From contig JANXBX010000001.1 of NCBI GenBank assembly GCA_025060595.1, positions 84,459 through 148,458 on the forward strand: a stretch of 64,000 bases of DNA. Direction: 5' to 3'. This DNA comes from Synergistota bacterium. Lineage in GTDB: Bacteria; Synergistota; GBS-1. Both the position numbers and the translations under genes were made by a program. Below the pieces are notes generated by a model that made no database searches, had not been told where the DNA came from, and saw only the letters and a program-made list of their open reading frames with translations. This document shows, in pieces, positions 29,873 to 41,629 of the stretch (positions are counted from its first letter, which is position 1; the number at the start of each line of letters is the position of its first letter).

Positions 29873-31062
29873 TAAATCCTTTTCATCTCTTTTAGAAGGA
29901 TTTCCTTAGCTTTTTCAAGCTGTAAATCCTTCTTAGAATCCTCTGATTGCTCAACTACCACATCAGGATTAAGCCCCTTATCATGAATTAATCTACCGCT
30001 AGGGGTATAATAATAAGCAACTGTAATGTGAAGAGCAGAACCATCATTAAAAGGTATAACTGTCTGAACAGAACCTTTGCCAAACGTCTTAACCCCGACA
30101 AGCTTTGCCCTACCATGATCTTGTAAAGCTCCTGCGACTATCTCTGAAGCGCTTGCGCTCCCTTTATTAACAAGAACTACCATCGGACAATAGGGAATAG
30201 CGGTCCCATCAGCCTCATAAACAACCGTATGCCATGGATACCTTCCCTTAGTACTAACTATAACACCCTTATCTATAAACATTTTAGCTACAGAAATAGC
30301 TTCGTTTAAAAGGCCACCTGGATTATTTCTTAAATCCAGAATTATTCCCTTAAAGCCATTTTTCTTTAACCCTTCTAATGCAGCTTTAAGTTCCTGAGTA
30401 GTATTTTGATTAAAATAGGTTATTCTTAAGTAAGCTATATTCTTATCAATTAATTCACTTTTAACAGCTTTAAGCTTCACTTTTGCCCTTGTTATCGTAA
30501 ACTTCAAAAGTTTATCTTCCCCAGCTCTTCTTATCCAAATAGTAACTTGAGTACCAGGCTCTCCTCTAAGAAGTTTAACAACCTTAGAAAGTCCCATCCC
30601 TTGCGTAGGCTCATCTCCAATCCTCACTATCTCATCATCAGCTTTTAAACCCAATTTATATGCAGGGGTATCCTCTATAGGAGATACAATTACAATCTTC
30701 TCGTCTTTCTTAGTTATTATTATCCCTATGCCACCATACTGCCCCTCCAATTGAATCTGCTCTTCCTTATATTCTTGAGGATCCTCGTATCTTGTATATG
30801 GATCACCCAAAGCTTCAACTAAACCTTTTAAGGCACCGTATTTGAGCTTTTCAGAATCTATTTTACTAGGATCTACGTAATAATTTCTTATTATATTCCA
30901 GAGCTGAATCAAATTCCCCATAAGATCAGTAGGTATAGCATTCTGAGGAAGGGGAACAGAAGGCGTAACAGAACTTGAAGGACTCTCCTGCCCAAAAGCA
31001 AAAGAGCTAGACAAAATAGAAAGAAATACTAAAAAGAAAACTACTTTAACCCTAAATTTCAC
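29872..31062 (-). CDS. ctpA: Carboxyl-terminal processing protease, S41 family
   Basis: A periplasmic serine protease of 396 residues. A signal peptide (to about residue 24) precedes a CtpA N-terminal helical part, a PDZ domain (about 95-195, GGIGIIITKKDEKIVIVSP) and the S41 catalytic domain. The probable catalytic Ser304 is in VLVNKGSASASEIVAGAL and Lys329 in KTFGKGSVQTVIPF. The start overlaps the glycosyltransferase stop by 4 bp and the stop overlaps the deacetylase start by one base. A role in envelope protein or peptidoglycan-hydrolase turnover is inferred from the family. Confidence 0.95.
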   Translation of the reverse strand: MKFRVKVVFFLVFLSILSSSFAFGQESPSSSVTPSVPLPQNAIPTDLMGNLIQLWNIIRNYYVDPSKIDSEKLKYGALKGLVEALGDPYTRYEDPQEYKEEQIQLEGQYGGIGIIITKKDEKIVIVSPIEDTPAYKLGLKADDEIVRIGDEPTQGMGLSKVVKLLRGEPGTQVTIWIRRAGEDKLLKFTITRAKVKLKAVKSELIDKNIAYLRITYFNQNTTQELKAALEGLKKNGFKGIILDLRNNPGGLLNEAISVAKMFIDKGVIVSTKGRYPWHTVVYEADGTAIPYCPMVVLVNKGSASASEIVAGALQDHGRAKLVGVKTFGKGSVQTVIPFNDGSALHITVAYYYTPSGRLIHDKGLNPDVVVEQSEDSKKDLQLEKAKEILLKEMKRI

Positions 31063-32792
31063 CTTTTTTCACTCCCTTTCAAAAAATTTAATATTAAAAA
31101 CCAAGCAAGCTTATAGAGCTTTATTATCTTCTTCCACCTCCAAGGTTCCTTAAAAGCCCTATAAAGCCATTCCAATCCCATCTTCCTAAACAGATACGGA
31201 GCCCTCTTAATATCACCAGCCCAAACATCAAAGCTTCCACCAACCCCCATCATTACTGGAACTCCAAGCTCATCCCTATTTCTGTGCATCCACTTTTCTT
31301 GTTTAGGAACACCCATTGCAACGAAAAGATAATCTGGCTTAGCCTCTTTTATCTTAGCTATTACCTCCTTTTCCTCATGCTCATTGAAGTAACCGTGATA
31401 AACACCCACTATGTTTATACCAGGAAAAGCAAGTTCTATATTCTTAGCAGCCCTCTCAGCCACCCCCTCCTTAGCTCCCAAGAGAAAAACCCTTCTTCCA
31501 TAAAAAGCCGCTCTCTCAAGCATAGCATTCATAAGCTCTATACCAGGTAGTCTTCTTTTCACAGGCTGTCCGATTAGCCTGGATAGAATAACTATACCAA
31601 CCCCATCAGGAACTACTACATCCGCTTGATCAAGAACCTTTTTATAATCGCTATCTTCAAGAGCTGTAACAATAGCCGGACTATCAGGAGTAACTATTAT
31701 ATGACTAAGACCATCTCTTAAGAAAGCCTCTATCCTACCTAAGGCATAGTCAAGGGATATATCATCAACCCTAACCCCTAATATATTTCTTTTCATCCCC
31801 ATCTCAAAAGAAGAGGTACCTACCAACATCATCAATCTTATATATACCTTAACAAACAAAAACGCTCCTAGAAGAACAGCTAAAACTATATAGGTTTTCG
31901 GATATTTAAATACAAGAACAGCTCCTATAGCAAAATAAAGGCTTAAAAGATTTATCAAAGCAGCGATTTCTCTCTCCCCAAGACCAAAAGATAGAAGGTA
32001 ACTATACAAACCACTATTCTTAGAGAAGTTTGAGGAAAGCGGATGAACATAACCTGATATAACAGCATAGGAAATATTTATAATGGGAACACCTAAAACA
32101 AACATAGGAACAAGTAAGGTTAAAAGAGCAGTTCTTTTCAAGACACCAAGAATAGCCACAGATGCTAAAAGGAAACCTATCATTGTGGAAAGCTCTTCAC
32201 CAAGTTGATCGTCTCCTTTAATCCAAAATAAAGCAAGACAAAATAAAAATACAAATACTGATAAAGCAACAGCATCCCACAACTCTTGATCTTGAATATA
32301 CGCTACAACACTAAAAACAAAGGAAGCTATAGAAGAAACCCCTAAAGCAGCACCCTTTACCTCATCAAGCACTACCAAGGAGTTTGAAACCACAATAAAC
32401 CATAATATCGTTAGAGGGAGAGATAGAAAGCTTAAGTAACGATAACCTCCGCTTGGAGAACTTAAAAAGTGAATACAAACCCCGCTATTTGCTAAATATA
32501 AAGCTATCCCACAAAGCAAAAGAAGCCTTAATCCCCTCAAAGCAGGATATGCCTTTAAGGAAAACTCTACCAAAAAAACAAGAATAGAAGAAAGCAAAAC
32601 TACAGAAAGATCAGGAAATTGCATGACAAAAAGCAGAGAAGAAGAAGCAAAAAGAAGTATAGAAAAAAGAATTCTTAAAAAGTCAATTTTTTTTCTTTCA
32701 CTTAAAGCTAAGGGATTTCTCCCGAATTTTGGTAGAACGACAAAAAGAAAAGATAAACTTGCAATGAAAAGAGCAACAAAAGTATATTTCAT
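31059..32792 (-). CDS. WecG/TagA-family glycosyltransferase fused to a degenerate WecA/MraY-like membrane domain
   Basis: 577 residues. Residues 334-577 form a WecB/TagA/CpsF glycosyltransferase (MKRNILGVRVDDISLDYAL, ADVVVPDGVGIVILSRLIGQ, FLLGAKEGVAERAAKNI, FVAMGVPKQEKWMHRN). Residues 1-330 are about ten membrane helices resembling polyprenyl-phosphate sugar-1-phosphate transferases, but the catalytic DGLDGLA-type motif reads LDEVKGAALG (142-151) and the later MGDxGS and His-rich loops are also lost. I start at ATG 32792, directly behind AAGGGGGG; ATG 32810 precedes that site. First gene of its operon. The lipid-linked acceptor is unknown. Confidence 0.85.
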   Translation of the reverse strand: MKYTFVALFIASLSFLFVVLPKFGRNPLALSERKKIDFLRILFSILLFASSSLLFVMQFPDLSVVLLSSILVFLVEFSLKAYPALRGLRLLLLCGIALYLANSGVCIHFLSSPSGGYRYLSFLSLPLTILWFIVVSNSLVVLDEVKGAALGVSSIASFVFSVVAYIQDQELWDAVALSVFVFLFCLALFWIKGDDQLGEELSTMIGFLLASVAILGVLKRTALLTLLVPMFVLGVPIINISYAVISGYVHPLSSNFSKNSGLYSYLLSFGLGEREIAALINLLSLYFAIGAVLVFKYPKTYIVLAVLLGAFLFVKVYIRLMMLVGTSSFEMGMKRNILGVRVDDISLDYALGRIEAFLRDGLSHIIVTPDSPAIVTALEDSDYKKVLDQADVVVPDGVGIVILSRLIGQPVKRRLPGIELMNAMLERAAFYGRRVFLLGAKEGVAERAAKNIELAFPGINIVGVYHGYFNEHEEKEVIAKIKEAKPDYLFVAMGVPKQEKWMHRNRDELGVPVMMGVGGSFDVWAGDIKRAPYLFRKMGLEWLYRAFKEPWRWKKIIKLYKLAWFLILNFLKGSEKR

Positions 32793-32874
32793 TCTTACCC
32801 CCCCTTGCATTAATTCAAACCTTATTATAAGCTAATTATACTCACAGAGTCAAACCCTTAAGAGGTGATACAAA

Positions 32875-35343
<2,469 letters not shown>

Positions 35344-35344
<1 letters not shown>

Positions 35345-36582
35345 CACCCCTTATATCTAAGACATATTAAGTGACCTAATTTCTCTGCTTTAGCCTTAAG
35401 ATAACCTTCATTATAAGCATTCGGCTCAATCTCTATAGGAACCCTCTCCACTACTTTCAACCCATACCCTTCTAGACCAACTATCTTCCTTGGGTTGTTC
35501 GTTATAAGCCTTATAGTAGAAAGTCCAAGATCCGCAAGTATTTGGGCTCCTATACCGTAATCCCTTAAGTCAGGGGAAAAGCCCAAAGCTATATTAGCAT
35601 CAACAGTATCAAGTCCTCTCTCTTCCTGAAGCTTATATGCCTTAAGTTTATTTATTAATCCTATTCCTCTACCCTCTTGTCGCATGTAAAGCAAAACTCC
35701 TCTCCCCTCTTGCTCTATTATCTGCATAGCCCTATGAAGCTGATCCCCACAATCACATCTCAATGAGTTAAAGACATCACCAGTTAAACACTCAGAGTGA
35801 ACCCTAACTAAAACATTTTCTCTACCAGCAACATCTCCTTTAACCAAAACCAAGTGAATAAGATGATCATCATCCTTATCCAAAATAGACCTATAAGCCA
35901 AAGCCTTAAAGTGTCCCCATCTAGTAGGAAGATCAACCCCATCCACAATTCTCTTAACCAACTTTTCCCTTTTAAAGCGATAAGCTATCAAGTCTTTTAT
36001 AGTTATTATCTTTAAACCATGTTCCTTAGCAAATCTAAAAAGCTCAGGCAAGCGAGCCATCGTTCCATCATCGTTCATTATTTCACATATAACTCCAGCA
36101 GGATATAGTCCAGCTAATCTCGCTAGATCAACAGAGGCTTCAGTATGTCCAGCTCGCTTTAAAACTCCTCCTTCACGAGCCATGAGAAGAAACAGATGCC
36201 CTGGTCTCCTTAAGTCCTCAGGTTTAGTTTTAGGGTCAAGAATCGTCTTAACAGTTACAGCTCTATCGTAAGCTGAAATTCCAGTAGTAGTACCATATTT
36301 TGCATCCACAGTGACGGTAAAAGCAGTTTCATGGGGATCTGTATTTTCAGAAACCATAAGGGGTATTTTCAGCTCTTCAAGGCGTTCCTTTATTATAGGC
36401 ATACATATCAATCCTCTCCCATATTTTGCCATAAAGTTTATAGCTTCTGGGGTAACCTTTTCAGCAGCTATCACCAAATCTCCCTCATTTTCCCTGTCCT
36501 CATCATCAACAACTATTATCATTTTTCCTTGTTTTATATCTTCTATAGCTTCTTCTATAGTGTTAAACTTGAACTCCTCCAT
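35344..36582 (-). CDS. ribBA: Bifunctional 3,4-dihydroxybutanone-4-phosphate synthase / GTP cyclohydrolase II
   Basis: The N-terminal half (about 1-200) is DHBP synthase ([53 protein letters not shown]). The C-terminal half is GTP cyclohydrolase II with zinc cysteines in [20 protein letters not shown] and the substrate loop [20 protein letters not shown]. The start is taken at ATG 36582, 412 residues; a GTG at 36591 lies inside the AGAGGTG ribosome site. It supplies both branches of riboflavin synthesis. Confidence 0.97.
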
Positions 36583-36599
36583 CCTAAACACCTCTCGCT

Positions 36600-37229
36600 T
36601 TAAAGGAATCCGTACTTTTTCAAAAGATCCAAAGTAACTCCCTTTTCTTCTTCACCCTTCAACATCTTACGAATATATTTTCCAATAATATCAAATTCTA
36701 TATTGAGAAGATCTCCCACCTTCCGTAAACTAAGAGTGGTAACCTTAAGAGTATGAGGTATTAACACAACTGAAAAAGAAGATCCCTTAACCCCAGCTAT
36801 AGTTAAACTCACTCCATCAATAGCAATAGAGCCTTTAGAAACCACATACTCTGTATACTCTTCCGGGATAGATATCCACATCCTTCGGGAACCGCTCTCG
36901 GGAATAACCTCAATAACTTTACCCATACAGTCCACATGCCCTAACACAAAATGCCCCTCTAATCTATCTCCTATCCTTAAGGGCCTTTCTAAGTTAACCT
37001 CATCCCCGATCCTTAAGAGGGATAAGTTACTTCTTTCCAAAGTTTCTCTCATAACCTCAACGTTAAAAAGGTTCTTTCTTGAAAAAACAACAGTCAAACA
37101 TACACCATTAACAGCAATACTTGAACCTACTTCCATTTGAGGAAGCTCAGAAGCTATAGCAAGCCTCCAAACGCCCTTTTTTTCTATTTCAACTACTTTT
37201 CCAGTAGCTTCTATAAGCCCAGTAAACAT
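36600..37229 (-). CDS. ribE: Riboflavin synthase alpha subunit
   Basis: Dismutates two lumazine molecules to riboflavin. The 209 residues contain two lumazine-binding repeats: [12 protein letters not shown]...[14 protein letters not shown] and [16 protein letters not shown]...[15 protein letters not shown] at 37229. It lies between ribD and ribBA with small gaps, in the common ribD-E-BA-H order. Confidence 0.96.
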   Translation of the reverse strand: MFTGLIEATGKVVEIEKKGVWRLAIASELPQMEVGSSIAVNGVCLTVVFSRKNLFNVEVMRETLERSNLSLLRIGDEVNLERPLRIGDRLEGHFVLGHVDCMGKVIEVIPESGSRRMWISIPEEYTEYVVSKGSIAIDGVSLTIAGVKGSSFSVVLIPHTLKVTTLSLRKVGDLLNIEFDIIGKYIRKMLKGEEEKGVTLDLLKKYGFL

Positions 37230-37247
37230 TTCTTTCCAGAGATTTTA

Positions 37248-38321
37248 TTATATCATATATCCCTCAAGGAGAATATCTTCCCCAACCTTTCTTAAGGTAA
37301 ACTCGTTAATTTTTATTGAGGAATCTAAGGAACTAACTTCAAGCTCATCAAAAGGACCTATACCTTTACCAATTATTTTGGGAGCGATAAAATAAAGAAG
37401 CTTATCCACCAATCCCTCTCTTAAGAAAGAAGAAAAGATTTTCCTGCCCCCTTCAACCATAACGCTCGCTATACCAAGTTCTCCAAGCTTCTTTAAGACA
37501 TCCCTTAATTCGATAATTCCGTTTTCTGAAGAAACTTTATAAAGCTCTACACCAACAGCCTCAAGCTCTTTAACTTTCTCTCTTGAAGCAACCTCTGAGT
37601 AGAATATGATTTTCCTCCCAGGAGAAGTCAGAATTTTTGCGTGAGATGGAACTCTCAAATAAGTATCCAGGACCACTCTCACCGGGTTTCTCCCCTTAAC
37701 CAACCTTACAGTAAGCTCAGGATCGTCTCTTAAAACCGTTTCCACCCCTACCAAAACAGCATCATATAGGGATCTAAATTTATGAACTAACCTCCTTGAA
37801 CTTAAGGAGGTTATCCATTTCGATTCCCCTAAGGCATTAGCTATCTTACCATCAAGGCTCACTGCAATCTTCAAAATCACAAAAGGGATTCCCTTGGTTA
37901 TCCATTTAAAAAAGGCTTCGTTAAGCCTCCTTGCTTCTCTTTCAAGTACCCCAGTTACTACTTCTATGCCTGCCTTTTTAAGAAGATCCACCCCTTTCCC
38001 TGAAACGAGAGGATTAGGGTCAAGAGTGGCAATAACAACTCTTCTTATCCCCGCTTCTATTATTCTCGGAGCACAAGGAGGAGTTTTACCAAAGTGAACA
38101 CATGGCTCTAGATTAACATATAATGTAGCCCCTTTAGCTTCTCCTTTAGCGTTATCTAAAGCAACCACTTCAGCGTGAGGTCCACCATAATACTCGTGAT
38201 AACCTGTAGCTACTACCTTTCCATCTTTAACCAAAACTGCTCCTACCATAGGATTAGGGCTAACTCTTCCAGCACCCTTCAAAGCCAGCTTCAGAGCTTT
38301 TTTCATAAAATATTCATCCAA
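37248..38321 (-). CDS. ribD: Bifunctional riboflavin deaminase/reductase
   Basis: An N-terminal cytidine-deaminase-like domain with the zinc site HAEVVAL and EPCVHFGKTPPCAPRIIEAG deaminates the pyrimidine. The C-terminal reductase (about 145-357, FVILKIAVSLDGKIANALGESKWITS) reduces the ribosyl side chain. 357 residues is normal. TTG start at 38321 behind GGGGGTG. First gene of the rib operon. The region upstream to the divergent HDOD gene is only 57 bp, so there is no room for an FMN riboswitch. Confidence 0.97.
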   Translation of the reverse strand: MDEYFMKKALKLALKGAGRVSPNPMVGAVLVKDGKVVATGYHEYYGGPHAEVVALDNAKGEAKGATLYVNLEPCVHFGKTPPCAPRIIEAGIRRVVIATLDPNPLVSGKGVDLLKKAGIEVVTGVLEREARRLNEAFFKWITKGIPFVILKIAVSLDGKIANALGESKWITSLSSRRLVHKFRSLYDAVLVGVETVLRDDPELTVRLVKGRNPVRVVLDTYLRVPSHAKILTSPGRKIIFYSEVASREKVKELEAVGVELYKVSSENGIIELRDVLKKLGELGIASVMVEGGRKIFSSFLREGLVDKLLYFIAPKIIGKGIGPFDELEVSSLDSSIKINEFTLRKVGEDILLEGYMI

Positions 38322-38343
38322 CTTTCTACACCCCCAACTAATA

Positions 38344-38367
38344 AGTATACTATCATTATGTTATAAT
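38344..38367. promoter_or_regulatory. Divergent -10 boxes for ribD and the HDOD operon
   Basis: TATACT on the minus strand (38349-38344) would serve ribD, and TATAAT on the plus strand (38362-38367) would serve the HDOD gene. The -35 regions are poor and each overlaps the other promoter, so activator dependence or mutual exclusion is possible. The HDOD ATG lies 11 bases after its -10 box with no ribosome site, indicating a leaderless or nearly leaderless mRNA. Confidence 0.5.
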
Positions 38368-38378
38368 TATATGTTAAG

Positions 38379-39242
38379 ATGAAGGGGTTAGAATTAAAAG
38401 ATAGGATTTTATCAAAATTGAGAGACCTTCCAACCTTGCCTGAGGTAGCAGCTAAAGTTATGGAAATAGCTAATAATCCTCGATCCTCAGCAGCAGATAT
38501 GGCAAAGGTCATCTCTCAAGATCAAGCTCTTACTGCTAAAATTCTTAAGCTCGTTAACTCAGCGTACTATGGCTTCCCGAGAAAGATATCTACCATAACA
38601 CAAGCCATAGTTATACTAGGTTTTAGAACCGTAAGGGATCTTGTATTAAACATTTCTATATCTGATATGTTCAACTCGAAAAACGTTGGAGGACTTAATG
38701 CAGAAAGCTTATGGCTACATAATTTAGGGGTAGCCATAACAGCTAAGATCTTAGCTAAAAGGATAGGTTACGATCCTCCAGAAGAGGCCTTTACATGCGG
38801 TCTTCTTCATGATTTAGGAAAGCTTGTCTTTATAAAGCTCTTCCCTCAAGAATATGAAAAGGTTGCTACCATAGCAAGAGATGGAGATAAATGGATAAGG
38901 GACGTAGAGGAAGCCATCTTTGAGATAGACCACTCTGTTGTTGGCAAATGGGTAGCAGATTACTGGAAATTTCCCCACCAACTCGTTCAAGCTATACAGA
39001 TGCACCACCAACCTAACCTTGACAACGAATACCCTGAGCTAACCTCTATAATTCACGGTGCGGACATATTAACAAGAATTAAAAAGATAGGAAGCGGAGG
39101 AGATAATCAGATTCCATCCTTTAGAAAGGAGGCTTGGATGATTCTAAAACTTAAACCACAAGATCTAAATGACATATATAATGAAATAGAAAAAGATATT
39201 GAAGGAGCCCTAGCCTTCTTACATGTCTTAAGAGGAAAATAA
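38379..39242 (+). CDS. HDOD domain signalling protein
   Basis: 287 residues. The HDOD core spans about 15-215: LRDLPTLPEVAAKVMEIANN, ISQDQALTAKILKLVNSAYYG and ITQAIVILGFRTVRDLVL, then FTCGLLHDLGKLVFIK, where HD residues survive, and WKFPHQLVQAIQMHHQPN. HDOD proteins act as signalling adaptors. Here it is the first gene of an operon with a histidine kinase and a double receiver. The ATG at 38379 has no Shine-Dalgarno sequence and lies just beyond a TATAAT. The stop overlaps the kinase start. Confidence 0.92.
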   Translation: MKGLELKDRILSKLRDLPTLPEVAAKVMEIANNPRSSAADMAKVISQDQALTAKILKLVNSAYYGFPRKISTITQAIVILGFRTVRDLVLNISISDMFNSKNVGGLNAESLWLHNLGVAITAKILAKRIGYDPPEEAFTCGLLHDLGKLVFIKLFPQEYEKVATIARDGDKWIRDVEEAIFEIDHSVVGKWVADYWKFPHQLVQAIQMHHQPNLDNEYPELTSIIHGADILTRIKKIGSGGDNQIPSFRKEAWMILKLKPQDLNDIYNEIEKDIEGALAFLHVLRGK

Positions 39243-40795
39243 TGAGCATGGAAGATTTTGAGAGAAAGATTAAAGATCTGAGAGAAGCTTATGAAGAAGT
39301 AATAAGGCTCTACAGGATTACCGAAGAAGTAGGGCTTGCTCCATCTATAGAAGCTATAAAGAATCTGTTCTTAAACTACGTGACCAAACTCGCACCTTCC
39401 ATAAACGAAAAGTATCTAATCTTAGGTAGTGAAATACCAGAAAAAATTTCAGAAAAGTGGAAAATCTGGGAAGAAGAAGGATTAATAGAATGGGTCAAAA
39501 ATCGAGGAAAAACAACAATAATACCTGAGGATAATTTAACTTACGTATTAACCCCTCTTGTCGTTAGAAATAAGATCATAGGAATGTCATTAGTATCTAC
39601 ATCAGTATGTCCCGAAGGTTTTAACCAGCAGGTTTTAAACCTACTTGACACCATAGCACATCAGTGTGCCGTAGGAATAGAGAATATTCGACTTCATAAA
39701 GAGATTGACGACATTAGAAAGTTTCTCCAAGAGCTATTTGATCAACTTCCCCATGGAATTTTAGTGCTCGAAATAAACGGGAAGATTAAAAGCGCAAATA
39801 GAAAGCTACTTGAACTAATCGAGCTAAAAGACAAAGAACCTCGTGATGTATTAGGAAAGCGAGTGGAAGAAGTCCTGCCAGACATATTATCTTTAAAGAT
39901 AAGAGAAGTGCTTACGGAAACCGTGATCAAGGTTAGGGTATCAGAAGAGGAAGTTAGCTATATAGAAAACGACAGAGAGATCACGCTGGGTATAAGCTCC
40001 ACATTATTTAGACAAAATGAAGATCAAGGAATCATTCTTATAGTAAGAGACCTTTCAGAAAGCAAAGAGCTAGAAAAATTAAGGAGATTAGATAAGCTTA
40101 AAAGTGAATTTATCTCTTCGGTTAGTCATGAACTTAAAACGCCCCTTACAGCTATCAAAGGTTTTATCGAATTACTACTTGACAACCCTGAAAGCATTCC
40201 CTCAGAAACAGCTAAGGCATATCTATCTTTTATGAATGAGGAGGTTAACAACCTAACACGATTGATAAATGACCTTCTCGACTTTTCGAGACTTGAAACT
40301 AGCAAGTTATATCTTGAACTTGAAGAATTTGATATAAACGAACTAATAGAAAGAGCAGTCTCCATGTTTGAAAGAGATCTAAAGGAAAAGGAGCTGTTTA
40401 TTTATAAGGAGCTAAACGGGGATCTCCCCTTAGTAAAAGGAGACAAAGGGAAGCTTCTTCAAGTACTCATAAATTTGATAGACAACGCTATAAAATATAT
40501 AGGAAATGGGAAAAGAATATGGATAAGAGCAAACGCTGATGATGGAAAAGGCATAACTATATGTGTGGAAGATGAAGGAATAGGCATTCCTCCGGAAAGT
40601 CTGCCCTATATCTTCGATAAATTCTATAGAGTAGAAAGCGACTATACTCACAAAATAAGAGGACTTGGATTAGGCCTTTCTATAGCCAAACAAATTATAG
40701 AGGCCCATAAAGGTAAGATATGGGCTGAAAGCAAACCTGATAAGGGATCCAAGTTTTTCTTCTATCTACCAATTATAGAGAAGGAGGAAAGCTAA
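39242..40795 (+). CDS. Soluble sensor histidine kinase with GAF-like and PAS domains
   Basis: 517 residues without membrane segments. Residues 20-155 look GAF-like, 160-275 PAS-like (LPHGILVLEINGKIKSANRK). The HisKA domain has phosphoacceptor His296 in FISSVSHELKTPLTAIKG. The ATPase domain shows the N box (LINLIDNAIKYI), G1 (VEDEGIGIPPES), F box (IFDKFYRV) and G2 (GLGLGLSIAKQIIEAH). ATG overlaps the HDOD stop (TAATG). The double-receiver gene 6 bp downstream is its obvious partner. The signal is unknown but cytoplasmic. Confidence 0.94.
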   Translation: MSMEDFERKIKDLREAYEEVIRLYRITEEVGLAPSIEAIKNLFLNYVTKLAPSINEKYLILGSEIPEKISEKWKIWEEEGLIEWVKNRGKTTIIPEDNLTYVLTPLVVRNKIIGMSLVSTSVCPEGFNQQVLNLLDTIAHQCAVGIENIRLHKEIDDIRKFLQELFDQLPHGILVLEINGKIKSANRKLLELIELKDKEPRDVLGKRVEEVLPDILSLKIREVLTETVIKVRVSEEEVSYIENDREITLGISSTLFRQNEDQGIILIVRDLSESKELEKLRRLDKLKSEFISSVSHELKTPLTAIKGFIELLLDNPESIPSETAKAYLSFMNEEVNNLTRLINDLLDFSRLETSKLYLELEEFDINELIERAVSMFERDLKEKELFIYKELNGDLPLVKGDKGKLLQVLINLIDNAIKYIGNGKRIWIRANADDGKGITICVEDEGIGIPPESLPYIFDKFYRVESDYTHKIRGLGLGLSIAKQIIEAHKGKIWAESKPDKGSKFFFYLPIIEKEES

Positions 40796-40801
40796 TTTGC
40801 T

Positions 40802-41629
40802 ATGGGGACAGCAAAAGAAAAAATAATAGTTGCTGAAGATGATAGCAAAATTCAGATGGTTATTAAGGGAGCTCTTGAGAAGGAAGGATATGAAATACTT
40901 CTTGCCAAGGACGGACTTGAAGCCATAAAGCTACTTCAGGAGAATCCAGATGTTGTAAGCATTGTAACTGATATAGCCATGCCACGAATGACAGGCTTAG
41001 AATTGGTAGAGGAAATAAGGAAAAACGGTCCTAACCCGGATATCCCGATACTTATGCTCAGCGCACATCATACTAAGGAAAACATACTAAAGGCAACAGA
41101 ATTAGGAATAAATGACTTTTTAATAAAACCCTTCTCTATTAAAGATCTTGTAATAAGACTAAATAGAATGTTAGGGAAGGAAACCCCTACGCTTCCTCCC
41201 AAAAGGGAGGAAACCGCACCTCCCCCAGAGAAAACCTCCAATAATAATTTCAAGAAGAAGATTCTTGTAGTTGATGACTCTACAATAATTCTAAAAATTA
41301 TAGAAAGCACTTTAACAAATGCTGGTTTCCACGTAATAACGAGTGATAATGGGAAGCAAGCTCTTCTTAAAGCAAAAACGGAAAAACCTGATCTTATTCT
41401 TACAGACATAATGATGCCTGAAATGGATGGTCTAACACTATGCGAAGAAATAAGAAAAGACCCTTACACCCAAAGAATACCTATAATTATAGTATCTGCT
41501 AAAGGACAAAAGAAAGACGTACTCGAAGCCTTAAAAAGAGGAGCTAACGGATACATAGTAAAACCTTTCAGTTCGAAAGACCTCATTCTTCGCGTAAAAA
41601 ACATCCTTGGATTGAGCCAGACTACTTAA
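40802..41629 (+). CDS. Double-receiver response regulator without output domain
   Basis: 275 residues made of two CheY-like receivers: residues 1-125 (phosphoacceptor Asp in SIVTDIAMPRMTGLELV, switch Lys in FLIKPFSI) and 155-275 (LILTDIMMPEMDGLTLCEE, YIVKPFSSKD). A Pro/Glu-rich linker (PTLPPKREETAPPPEKTSNN) joins them. No DNA-binding or enzymatic output domain follows, so signalling probably works by protein contact, perhaps with the HDOD protein or chemotaxis machinery. Its end overlaps the convergent CBS-ACT gene by 8 bp. Confidence 0.93.
   Translation: MGTAKEKIIVAEDDSKIQMVIKGALEKEGYEILLAKDGLEAIKLLQENPDVVSIVTDIAMPRMTGLELVEEIRKNGPNPDIPILMLSAHHTKENILKATELGINDFLIKPFSIKDLVIRLNRMLGKETPTLPPKREETAPPPEKTSNNNFKKKILVVDDSTIILKIIESTLTNAGFHVITSDNGKQALLKAKTEKPDLILTDIMMPEMDGLTLCEEIRKDPYTQRIPIIIVSAKGQKKDVLEALKRGANGYIVKPFSSKDLILRVKNILGLSQTT

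Noticed and set aside
38322-38378. Possible FMN riboswitch before the riboflavin operon
   Set aside because: Only 57 bp separate ribD from the divergent gene, far less than the element needs, and none of its conserved sequence is present.
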